The position numbers and the translations under genes were made by a program. A stretch of DNA of 64,000 nt from Rhipicephalus microplus. Taxonomy: Eukaryota; Arthropoda; Arachnida; Ixodida; Ixodidae. The notes beneath the pieces were generated by a model. The model did no database searches, was not told where the DNA came from, and was given only the letters and a program-made list of their open reading frames with translations. Positions 55,026 through 64,000 of this stretch are shown here, piece by piece (within the stretch, counting starts at the first letter, position 1; each line of letters opens with the position of its first letter). Where the stretch lies: positions 4,740,321 through 4,804,320 of the forward strand of contig NC_134710.1 in NCBI RefSeq assembly GCF_043290135.1, given 5' to 3'.

Positions 55026-56140
55026 GACTGCTGGCTATACTTTCGAGCATAGATATATGTATATGCGCTTTTCACCAATAAAGAAAAGGAGGAACGGAGA
55101 AATTAAAACACAAAAAATGTTGAAGAATCATACAAAACCACGGAATTTTAAAACGTGATAAAAGTGCATGAGCACCGGCTCCCATGGATCACGAAAAAGA
55201 CTAATCGTGGTCGTAAAATATGTTCTATCAATGAGAGTTTGTTGTTTCCTGTGACAGCACCAGTCTCTGGAACTTTCTGAAAGCTTTGATCTACATACGT
55301 CTTATCACACAGAGCTATTCGATGCAACGCACAGGGCTTTATGATGGTCGAAAAAGAAGGCATGCTGGTCATTTTGTGTTCACGCAGCACTTTAAATATG
55401 ACAAACTATGAAAAAATATCCCAGTCTCACCGCAAGGGTGATGTAATGAATGCGGTAGCGGCAAATTAGGTAAGGCTAAATGGTTACATCCAGTGTTGCG
55501 TAGCTCTACAACACGCTGCTGCAACATAACACAGCCGCTCGCGCTAGGAAAGAGAAATTCGCACAGTCACTTCTCGTTGAGAGTGAAGAAGGCAGAAGAT
55601 TATACAAGTCGTTCGCTGATGTCTGTCAATACAGCATTCGCCGCCGCGTCCTTATAGTGAACCTGCACAGCCGCTGCTCGAACGCTCCTCCCCTTCCCTA
55701 CCTTCACTTACGCGTTTTTTCATGCGCCTTCAAAGCAAATGTGACGTTTACCCTTTGATTCAGCAGCATTTTATCGCATGTTTCACCCAGGGATTAATCT
55801 TATCGCATGCGCCCTCTGGTCGATGGATATGGGCCGATACATTTGATCTGCCATGTTCAACCCCGCCGTTCACGCATTTTTACCCGCGCGTAGATCATAC
55901 GGTACACAGGGGAATAACGTCGATGGGGGATTTTTTACGGTACATGACGGCCATAGTGACGTCGATGGCGAGAACATATTTATAGTGTCCATATAGATGA
56001 TATCGCAATAACACTCGGCCGAGATAAAAAATGAAATTAAATGTTTACTGAAATGCTATATTGTTTGGCCTTTCCGAAGAAGCCCTACAGATTGACATAC
56101 GTCCCGATCCCATAGACAAGAGGGACTTTTCGTCATTTTC
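55026..56140. other. no gene supported
   Basis: Frames at 55148-55390 (minus) and 55722-55985 (plus) have no recognisable domain. Confidence 0.35.
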
Positions 56141-56146
56141 ATTGGC

Positions 56147-56490
56147 AGATACCATGTAACATGGGGATTAATGTAATGCGAAGCATGCGCAAGGGGTGTG
56201 ACCTTGTACTTTTTAATTAGTCCAGACATTACGAAATCATGCTAAATACACGTACAAATCTCATCGCTCAGACATAAGTTGAACAGTCGCGGATACTTTA
56301 AATAACCAACCGATGTTTACAGTTGTGCAACGATGCTAAAAGCAACATGGCTCTAATCAACACAGAAGAGGTAAGTGGATATGAAGCGTTTGTGCTTGCG
56401 ATGATAATAACTCTGGTTAGTCGTACGTATAGACCAACTTCCGTGGATGTCAACGAAGTGTTTAACTGACGCTAAGCCGACGTGAATCGT
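56147..56490 (+). repeat. unclassified dispersed repeat (GCGAAGCATGC family), copy 1
   Basis: Collinear with 60763-61100: ATGCGAAGCATGC, then GGTGTGACC or GGTGACCGTG, GACATA.GTTG, TGCGCAACGATGC or TGTGCAACGATGC, and the end GCCGACGTGA or CCCGACGTGA. Diverged and noncoding. Confidence 0.6.
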
Positions 56491-57096
56491 TTGTCATAGG
56501 AGTACATATGTCATGTTTATAAATTTGAATGGCCAGCAACGCAACCACAATGGCCGTTTCGCCAGCAATAGGCTGTTTTTTCCAAAGGTTTCAATTCTTG
56601 CTGGGGCCCTAATATTTAACTTTTGCATTGATCGGGTCACAGCTGCCAGTTTTAGTTTTCTCGGCGCTGTTGCACTTAAATTACAAATGTGTGTTCCCAT
56701 CGCTCCAGGGCCAACGAATTGTCAATCACCCATGTTTTATACCCGCATACCGCCGCGCGGGGTATGTGGGTATGTGCCACATATGTGTGGAGCAAAAGGT
56801 TTGACAACGTACGCAACAGTATTTGCAAGTTAATCATGTCATGACCCGTCAAACTTATTCGACAAGCTTTCTTACCCCTAAATACTATTTCTGTTTTATC
56901 CCAAGATAATGAGGCGATATACGTAGCATATATTGCAGTATGTGATATACGGCGATATACACTACGTATATCACCTCCGTACCAAGTAGACAAAAATGAG
57001 GCATCACACAAGTTAGCCCGCAAAAATGAGAAAAAAAAACTTTACAGATTCAACCATTGACTCTTTTCCGGGGCAGCAACCCGGAAGTTCAGCCGC
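56491..57096. other. 3' flank of the UBE2Z-like gene, no other gene
   Basis: I see no canonical AATAAA in minus-strand sense within the first 200 bases downstream of the stop, and no poly-A tract that would mark a recent retrocopy. A cluster of ATATAC/GTATAT repeats lies at 56918-56970. Confidence 0.4.
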
Positions 57097-58176
57097 TCAT
57101 TCACTCCGTTCACGCGTAGCTTTTAACCAGTCTTGCACTCGTCCTTTCAGTGCCTGCAGTCGCTTGAGCAAAGTCTTGTACTGAAACTGCCCCCTCCTTG
57201 TGCCGAACGGATCTTCCATGGACCTGCCCGTGAGGTGCTCATTGGACACGATGACCGCCTCGTACTTGTCGTAATAGTCCGGGAACGTTTTGAGCATCAC
57301 GTCCCTCAAAGGAGGTGGGCAAATCGAACATCCGTTGAGGCAGGCCTCGATGGCATCGCAAACGGCCACGCGGATTGTCTCGTGCTGGACGATGAGGTTG
57401 TACCGCTTGGAGTCCCCCGGACGCCACTCGGTCTCGTGGTCCGGCTCGTTGTGGTACGGGTTTTCAGAGAGCAGCGACTGGATCGAGATGAGCACACTGG
57501 CGATGCTCTGCGCGGGACTCCAGGCCGGCCCTGTCCAGGTGCCCAGTATGCTGAGGCACACCTTGCCACACTCGTAGAGGTTCGGGTTGAAGCGCACGCC
57601 GCCGTAGTCGGTGGTCATGAAGCGAACGCGTGGCGGATTGGTCGGGTAATCGGGCGGGCACTGTATCACGAAGTGAAAAAAACCGCCCTCGTACGGCGTG
57701 TCATCGGGGCCCAGCACCAGCGCGTTCATCACGGTGATATTGTGCTCCGCCGGCACGACGTGCACTCCCGGTGGCGGGTCGGTGAGCAGGTCCGTGATGT
57801 CGCGCTTGACCCGCATCCGGCACATCGGTGTCGTCTCCTCGTACTCGCTGACGTTCGGCTGCCAGGGGTTCGTCTTGCTCGATGACTCGAGGGCCGCATA
57901 CAGCTTGAGCGCGGAGAAATTGGCGTTGGCGGTTGCGATGTCAGTAGACTTTGCGTGGAAAGCGGTGGTGCTTTTCGCAAACTTCATCGCCGCTACAGAC
58001 GCGTTGTCAGTCTCGTCGTTATCACTCTCGTAGTCGCTCGAAACATCTACGTACGCGCTGAGTAACTCGTTGTCGGTCTCGTCGATGGTCTCGTCGTCGG
58101 TCTCGTCGTCTGTCTCGCCTGTCGTGGTGCTGGTGCTAGCCACGGTGTCTGGAGCCTGCTCTGGCGGCGTCGCCAT
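57097..58176 (-). CDS. UBE2Z: UBE2Z (USE1)-like ubiquitin-conjugating enzyme E2, intronless
   Basis: 359 codons in one open frame. The ATG at 58176 is the first in frame and has a good context (GAGATGG). UBE2Z charges ubiquitin or FAT10 from UBA6 and passes it on. Residues 1-70 are acidic and low complexity (a DDETDDETIDETDNE run). The UBC fold starts near residue 118 (MCRMRVKRDI) and continues VHVVPAEHNI, GPDDTPYEGGFFHFVIQCPP, DYPTNPPRVRFMTT, RFNPNLYECGKVCLSILGTW and TGPAWSPAQSIASVLISIQS. The catalytic Cys is C207 in GKVC. The C-terminal extension (HETIRVAVCDAI, then RSMEDPFGTRRGQFQY) is typical of UBE2Z. The length is close to human UBE2Z (354). Vertebrate UBE2Z has several introns; none is present here, so this is an old functional retrocopy or an intron-poor tick gene. 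Codons are GC-rich, unlike the surroundings. Confidence 0.93.
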   Translation of the reverse strand: MATPPEQAPDTVASTSTTTGETDDETDDETIDETDNELLSAYVDVSSDYESDNDETDNASVAAMKFAKSTTAFHAKSTDIATANANFSALKLYAALESSSKTNPWQPNVSEYEETTPMCRMRVKRDITDLLTDPPPGVHVVPAEHNITVMNALVLGPDDTPYEGGFFHFVIQCPPDYPTNPPRVRFMTTDYGGVRFNPNLYECGKVCLSILGTWTGPAWSPAQSIASVLISIQSLLSENPYHNEPDHETEWRPGDSKRYNLIVQHETIRVAVCDAIEACLNGCSICPPPLRDVMLKTFPDYYDKYEAVIVSNEHLTGRSMEDPFGTRRGQFQYKTLLKRLQALKGRVQDWLKATRERSE

Positions 58177-58317
58177 CTCAAAGGTGGTAGTAGGTCTTTC
58201 ACGCACCGCTTTTCTCACACCTTTCCTTCCGCACACGGATGCCGCGACCTTTTCACGCTGCCGGGGATACCCTATGGAAGTGCGAGCCCGAGGTGGTAAG
58301 CACGACGTCAGCAGCAA

Positions 58318-58690
58318 AAGGAAAGACTCGTTCTTGTTCTGCTACTGTGGCATACACCCACTCTTCGCTGCAGCAGCGCCTCCTCTTCCTCCTTCTCCTG
58401 CGTCGCTGCTCGCGTGATTATGATGATGATGATTTCACAGCCGTGGCTCGTACCCACTCGGAGGAATCGGCCAAGAATCGATGACTTAATTCAGTAAGAT
58501 TTTTTTCAATATCAAAACCACCCACCAGAAAAAAGAAAGAAAAAAGAAAAGACACCCTAGGCAGAATGAAAGGAGTGCAATAGTTGTTTGTCACTCGTTC
58601 AGATAAAACAATTAATCATTACATTGAATAGGAATCGGCATGGTTAAACATTGCTCTTGTGTATGTTGGAATTTTTTCGCACAAATAATA
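58318..58690. other. upstream region of the UBE2Z-like gene
   Basis: A (GAT)n run at about 58421-58432 and an A-rich stretch (58530-58552). No TATA box at a convincing distance was found. Confidence 0.35.
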
Positions 58691-59060
58691 ATCACGCAAA
58701 TAAAAGTTTAATTCTTTTACTTTCGTTTAGGTACTTGCAAACTGCATAGAAAACGTTCTCGTGGCTGAAGCCCAGATCGTAAGCACCGAAGGAAAGTATG
58801 TTTTCTATTGTGACACTCAGCCCCAGGCTACCGAATGGGAGGACTAAGAGTGTTTTCCTGAGCAATTCGTATCGGCGACATGACAAAAAATAGTGCTCTA
58901 TTGTTTCCAATTCTGAACAAAAGTTCAGAATTGATGGGAATAAAAGCCTCCTCATTCTCTAACTGACATGCCAACCAGTCACGTGAACTACGCCAAGGTA
59001 CGTAGGTAGAATTTTCTTTTCTTTCTTTTTTTGTGGGGATCACTGTGACATGAAGGGGGG
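58690..59060 (-). pseudogene. LINE C-terminal fragment (I/R1 group-like)
   Basis: On the minus strand, CQLENEEAFIP in one frame passes into FCSELETIEHYFLSCRRYELLR in another, a CxxC...H...C-type zinc finger, then GFSHENVFYAVCKYLNESKR and a stop. This is the usual end of an I/R1-type ORF2. The rest is absent. Confidence 0.6.
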
Positions 59061-59119
59061 CTCTGGCAGGCAGATGTGGTCGAATGCCATTTGGTGCTCG
59101 GTATGCTGTAGCAAATTTA

Positions 59120-60745
59120 CGTATGCATGTGGGATAGGCTAGTTAAATTAGCGGAGGAGTTTTACAAAGATCTGTACAGTAGCCGGAACAACCATGACCT
59201 TAATATAGAACTAGTGGTGGCCTAGATGACATCCCACCAATAATGATAGAAGAAGTCATAAAAGCCTTGGAGAGCATGCAATAAGCCAAAGCTGCATGCT
59301 GGTGAGGATCAGGCTACATCAGATCTGCTGAAAGATGGAGGACGGATTGTGTTAGAAAAACTAGCGAGCCTGTTTACGAGGTGTCTCCTGACGGTAAGAA
59401 TACCAGAATCTTGGAAGAATGCTAACATCATCCTAATACATAAGAAAGGAGATGACAAGTACTTGAAGAATTACAGGCCAATCAGCTTGCTCTCCGTAGT
59501 ATACAAGCTATTTACAAAGGTAATTGCTAATAGAATTTAGACAACGTTAAAATTAAATCAACCAAAAAAACAAGCAGGATTTCGTACAGGCTACCCAACA
59601 ATCAACCTCATTCATAATATCAATCAGCTAATAGAGAAATTCTCAGAATATAGCCAACCACTATACATAGCCTTCATAGATTACTAGAAGGTATTTTATT
59701 CAATTGACATATCAGCAGTCATGCAGACACTGCGGAATCAGGGCGTCGACGAAGCATATATAAACATCCCAAAAGAAATCTACAGAGTATCAATTGTCTC
59801 CATGGTGCTCCGTACAGAAAGCGACAAAATGACAATCAAGAAGGGTGCAAGGCAAGGGAATACATTCTCCCTATTGCTATTTACCGCATGTTTACAGGTG
59901 GTTTTCAGAGTCTTAGAATGGGAACAGTTGGGTGTAAGAGTTAATGGATAGTACCTGAGTAACCTGCGCATCACCGATGGCATTGCATTGCTTAGTAACT
60001 CGGGGGATGAATCGCAACTCATGATTATGTAGCTAGACAAGGAGACCGGAAAGGTAGGTCTTAAAATTAGTCTGCAGAAAACGAAAGTAATGTACAAAAA
60101 CCTCCGAAGACATCAGCGCTTCGAGATAGGTAATAATACACTTGAAGTTATAGAAGACTATATCTACTTAGGACAGGTAATAACCGTGGACCCGAACCAT
60201 GAGATTGAAGTAACTAAAGAATAAGAATGGGGTGGAGCACAATGGCAAGCACTCTCTAATCATGACGGGTAGATTGCCACTATTTCTCAAGAGGAAGGTA
60301 TATAACAGCTGCCTCTTGCCGGTACTTAGCTACGGAGCAGAAACCTTGAGACATATAAAGAGGGTTCAGCTTAAATTGAGAACGACGCAGTGAGCAATGG
60401 AGAGAAAATTGGTAGGTGTAACCTTAAGAGACAAGAAAAGAGCAGAGTGAATTAGGGAAAAAAGCGGGGTTAAGGATATCATAGTTGAAATCAAGAAGAG
60501 GTAACGGACATGGGCCTGGCATGTAGCACGTAGACAGGATAACCGCTGGTAATTGAAGGTAACTTACTGGATTCCCAGAGAAGGCAAGCGGGATAGGGGA
60601 AGACAGAAGGTTAAGTGGGCAGATAAGATTAAGAAGTGTGTGGGTATAAAATGTCAGCAGCAAGCACAAGACCAAGTTGACTGGCGGAACATGAGAGCGG
60701 CCTTTGTCCGGCAGTGGACGTAGTCAGGCTGATGATGATGATGCA
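59120..60745 (+). pseudogene. RTE-clade LINE, reverse transcriptase to tail
   Basis: Readable blocks in order: [95 protein letters not shown] (degenerate ADD), LKISLQKTKVM, and the C-terminal RTE signature around DWRNMRAAFVRQW. It ends in a (GAT)n tail (60730-60742). Numerous in-frame stops (for example 59538, 59684, 59948) mean no protein is made. The first catalytic block, FIDY then a stop then KVF, is also damaged. Confidence 0.8.
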
Positions 60746-60762
60746 AAAGGAAAAAAATCAGC

Positions 60763-61100
60763 AGATTCCACGTACCTGCATGGGAATCGACGTTATGCGA
60801 AGCATGCAGGGGGAAGGTGACCGTGTTGCAATGTTTTTATTGAGCGACACGTCGTAAAATGACGCTAATATATGAACGAATGTTGCACGCACAGACATAT
60901 GTTGCAGAGTTGCAGATGTTTGCATAATCAGTTGTTTGCTCTTGCGCAACGATGCCAACTGGAACATGCGTATTAGCAACACCAGGAGCTGATAAGAAGC
61001 GCTGATGCTCACGAAAATATTGACCCTGGACACTGCTACGTGAATGAACTTCAACGCATGGCACCTAACCACAATTGACGTTAACCCGACGTGACGGCTG
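60763..61100 (+). repeat. unclassified dispersed repeat (GCGAAGCATGC family), copy 2
   Basis: Collinear with 56147-56490. It lies between the (GAT)n tail of the RTE copy and the gypsy-type LTR region, ending near CCCGACGTGACGGC. Confidence 0.6.
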
Positions 61101-61545
61101 TATCAAAAGAGCACGTATTGCTGCGACATTTTGGCCACGTTCAAGTAGCCCGCCGCAATGATCGTGGCACGAGCATCAGGCAAGCTGCGGTGTTATGCCT
61201 GCAAGTCCACAGCGAACGTCCATGCCTCGGAAAAAGGAAATCTGTGTCAACGCCAGCACGTGAGCCCGCCTGACGCGATGAACAACTCAACGGCGTCAAC
61301 ACGCGACGGCGCCTTTCTGTCGCGCACGTGCAGTGAGTCACCTCTGCCCGCGAGCCCGTTGAGCAAACAACCGGCGCCTTCCTGTCTGGCGGGTCTGACG
61401 CAATGCCTGGTGACGTCACTCGTCCTTGGGTGCAGCCACCTGCAGCGCAGCCTCTCCAGATTCGATGACAAAGAATGGCGCGGCCCAGCGGCGACCCCAT
61501 TGGAGGATTCTGACCTCACGACCAGCGGCGCTTCTGGTTGGACAT

Positions 61546-62150
61546 TTGGTTCCTCAAAGAATCCACTCGGTGCATATAAAAGAAGCCCTGCGGCGCGTCA
61601 CGAGCAGCAGACCTGTTGGAGAGCAGACATGTGTGTCAGAGAAGAGAGCTATGTGATAGAGAGTTGAGCTGTGTGTCAGAGAAGAGAGCTATGTGATGGA
61701 GAGTTGAGCTATGTGTTAGCATGCAGACCTGTTGGAGAGCAGACATGTGTGTCGCAGTTTAGCTATGTGTTAGCAGACTTATTTGAGAGTAGACATGTGT
61801 GTCGCAGTTGAGCTATGTGTTAGCAGACCTATGTGTTAGAGAGGAGAGCTCGGCTCTTCGGGTCTCTAAGCTGTCGGCCCCAGTGCCTAATTTGTAACGC
61901 CTCTGTATATATGCTGTACATAAACCTTGTTTATTTCAGCGTCGTCTCGTCCGCTCGTCTATCAGCTCTGTGCAGAAGCAGTCGCGAGCTGAGAAACCTA
62001 CGCTACCAAACGGCTGGTGACCTTTCCGGCGGAGGTCGAAGCAGTGGCGCCTTCGGGACCGTGTTGGCGTCGCCGTCTGTCGTAAAAGTGGTTGCAGCGG
62101 TGAGATTCGTAGCGCCCTTCGTAACGTCGTCGGAGGCACGCTTCGTAACA
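61546..62150 (+). promoter_or_regulatory. probable 5' LTR (promoter, R and U5) of a Ty3/gypsy element
   Basis: TATAAAAG at 61575-61582 is followed by a GC-rich start region and then a tandem-repeat leader. The region ends at ...GTAACA, one base before a primer-binding-site-like motif. The left LTR boundary cannot be fixed because the 3' LTR lies outside the window. Confidence 0.6.
61606..61850. repeat. tandem repeats in the LTR leader
   Basis: Units of the types GAGAAGAGAGCTATGTGAT, GAGAGTTGAGCTATGTGT and AGCAGACATGTGTGTC repeat with 40-60 base periods across the transcribed LTR part. The pattern is complex and partly nested. Confidence 0.8.
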
Positions 62151-62151
62151 G

Positions 62152-62169
62152 TGGTGGCAGTGGTGGGAT
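62152..62169 (+). promoter_or_regulatory. primer-binding-site-like motif
   Basis: TGGTGGCAGTGGTGGGAT begins with TGG, as expected for pairing with a tRNA CCA end, and lies directly behind the LTR and 290 bases before gag. A related TGGTTGCAGCGGTGAGAT sits upstream at about 62089. The tRNA identity (possibly Leu) is inferred. Confidence 0.55.
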
Positions 62170-62456
62170 CGGCCGGCGTCAGCGACATCGATGCGGTGAA
62201 TGCCTGATGTTTTCCCCTCAGTTCACCAGACTACTCTAGCTCGGGTTATAGCAGTTTAGAGAAGGGCTGTGTGAAGCACTGGAGAGTGAGCTTTGATCGC
62301 TTCAAGCAAAGTCAGAGTGCTTTGAAACCAAAGTTAATGCGGAGGGTGTAAACACGAAAGTGTTAAAAATTACTTACGCGTCTTGCTAGTAAGCTTATAG
62401 TGGGTACGGCAAGTAGATTCTTAACAGGGGCAAACAGCAAGAGGCTAGTGTGAACG

Positions 62457-64000
62457 ATGGAGAACCTTAAAGTGAAGGAACTCATCGAAATTTGTAAGGA
62501 ACTCGGCATTACTTTGGGCCGTGCGAAACGAAAGCAAGCGATCCTTGAGATCATGAGAAATGAAGGAGTTTCGGCTGAGGAAGTCGATGAGGCCTGGGAG
62601 GATATCAAAGCACGCCGCGAAGAGGCTGAAAGGCGAGAAGTAGACGCTCGCGAACGTGAAAAAGCTGAAAGGCGAAAAGTTCGCGAACGTGAAGAAGCTG
62701 AAAGGCGAGAAGTTCGCGAACGTGAAGAAGCTGAAAGGCGAGAACACCGTGAGGAGGCCGAGAGGCAGGAGCGCCTTGAGTTGAAACGAATAGAATTGGC
62801 AATCCTACAGTGTTCGCAGGCGCCTAGCGTAGCTTCTGCGACAGTGCAGGTCAGCGGTCAGAGAATTCGCGATCAACTGTCACCGTTCGTAGTAGGCGAG
62901 GACATGGCGAAGTATCTCGTCTAGTTTGAACACGTCTGTGAGCGAAACGCTTTAGAGCGGTCTCTTTGGGCGCAGAACCTGTTAGCTCTTCTTCCCGGCG
63001 AAGTGTCCGACGCGATAACTTGCTTGTCGAGGGAAGCGTTTGACAGCTATGACGAGGTTAAGGAAGTGCTCTTGAGACGTTATAAGTTGTCACCCGAGGC
63101 TTTCAGGCAAAGGTTCCGGTATGCTAAAAAGGGGAATGAGTCACACGTTGACTTCGCGTTTCGTCTGAAAGCCGATTTAATTGAATGGCTCAAGGGCGAA
63201 GGTGTTTATGACGACCGCGATAAAGTGGTGGAATGTGTTGCATTGAAGCAATTCTACCGCTGCATCGAGGAGGATGTCAAACTTTGGCTGCAGGACAAAC
63301 TTGTGAAGTACAGCTAAACAAGGCAGCAGAGTTAGCTGAGGAGTATTATACTCGCCGAAAGTTGCATAGCAGGGCAGTGTGAGTGGAAAAGGATGAAAAG
63401 AAAGAGGGCTTTTCAAAGAAACCTGATCAACGGAAACTCGCTCCGCACCGTAATTTCAAGAAGGACCCGTCTCTTACGAAGGACACTGTAGGGGAAGGGC
63501 AAACGGAAGCGGAGGAATCGAGTGAGGTTCCTAAACAACGCACTGATACCACAAGGGCGTTTAAATTACGGAAGCCGCTAATCTGCTACAACTGCAAAAA
63601 GGAAGGGCACATCGCGATAAACTGTAAGCAAAAGTTTGCTTTTGCAACAATCCGAGAATCGGAAAAGAACATGCGGTTGTTAGAGCCATATCTCCAAGAA
63701 ATTAGTGTGAATGGGAAAACGTGTCAAGCACTTCGAAACTCAGTGGCAACCACGGACGTTGTCCATCCTTCATTGGTGTTTCCGGATGACTTTACAGGAG
63801 AATGCGCGTGGATCAGGCAAGTCGCCGAGGAGCAGAGTACTTGCTTACGAATCGCTACGGTTGTCATTGAAGGCCCGCTCGGTAAGCTTCGCACCGAAGC
63901 GGCGGTGTCTACCGCGCTTCCCGATCGTTTTCCTTATCTATTCTGTAACAACTCAGAGCAGCTTCTCAAAGAGCAGGGTAAATCGTTCTTCCCCAACTTA
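62457..64000 (+). pseudogene. Ty3/gypsy gag and start of pol (protease), damaged, runs off the window
   Basis: ATG 62457. Residues 1-50 include a SAP-like helix pair (LKVKELIEICKELGITLGRA). About 55-118 is a charged coiled coil with repeated EREEAERREVR units (encoded by a GC-rich 36-39-base tandem repeat). A SCAN-like gag capsid follows (FEHVCERN, WAQNLLALLPGEV, LLRRYKLSPEAFRQRFRYA). The zinc knuckle CYNCKKEGHIAINC at 63584-63625 has the CX2CX4HX4C form. Then a retropepsin-like region has NSVATTDVVHPSLV where DSGAT is expected, so the catalytic Asp site is lost. Breaks: TAG at 62922-62924, a one-base shift near 63300, TGA at 63379-63381. Gag would form the particle, and pol continues past 64000. 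Confidence 0.8.

Noticed and set aside
1..64000. CRISPR arrays, bacterial operons or prophage
   Set aside because: No regularly spaced direct repeats with unique spacers. Introns, SINEs and LINEs show eukaryotic nuclear DNA.

Overview
The window looks like repeat-rich nuclear DNA of a metastriate hard tick, probably Rhipicephalus or a close relative. The main evidence is eleven copies of a roughly 240-bp tRNA-derived SINE that matches the tick Ruka family. It carries a good A box (TGGTCTAGTGG) and B box (GATCGAATC), and most copies have clear target-site duplications. The rest of the window fits this: many decayed non-LTR retrotransposons, piggyBac and MITE DNA transposons, Ty3/gypsy remnants, microsatellites and very low gene density.

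Only two host genes can be supported. The first, on the minus strand at 17755-16668, is the five-exon 5' end of an LCOR/LCORL/Eip93F (E93)-type transcriptional co-regulator. All four introns have GT-AG ends and agree in phase, and exon 5 encodes a PLDLS (CtBP-type) motif. The gene continues beyond the left edge or in exons I cannot see. The second, on the minus strand at 58176-57097, is an intact intronless UBE2Z (USE1)-type ubiquitin-conjugating enzyme of 359 codons.

Layout: 1-9.1 kb holds four SINEs, a CR1/L2 tail and a minus-strand Ty3/gypsy gag-protease remnant. 10.3-13.0 kb holds two degenerate minisatellites and a hAT-like MITE. 13.3-15.6 kb is a piggyBac element with both ends and a broken transposase. 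16.7-17.8 kb is the LCOR/E93-like gene. 18.2-22.7 kb holds three diverged copies of an unclassified repeat. 24.8-25.9 kb holds LINE 3' fragments. 26.4 and 28.6 kb hold hairpin retroposons of one apparently unclassified family. 30-31.1 kb holds an RTE remnant. 31.3-35.2 kb holds a nearly complete CR1/L2-type LINE whose ORF1 carries a 2A ribosome-skipping motif. 39.2-40.85 kb holds a minus-strand LINE with an open reverse-transcriptase frame. 41.7-44.1 kb is a large imperfect inverted repeat. 46.0-51.4 kb is a cluster of four LINE copies with (ATCC)n tails. 48.7-49.5 and 52.8-53.5 kb are two copies of one repeat; comparing them exposes two later insertions. 59.1-60.7 kb is an RTE pseudogene, and 61.1-64 kb is the start of a Ty3/gypsy element running off the right edge.

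Nothing here is an operon-like system. The points most worth following are the 2A motif in LINE ORF1, the hairpin retroposon family, the LCOR/E93-like N-terminus with its PLDLS exon, the intronless UBE2Z and the 41.7-44.1 kb inverted repeat. All identifications were made by eye and no database search was run.
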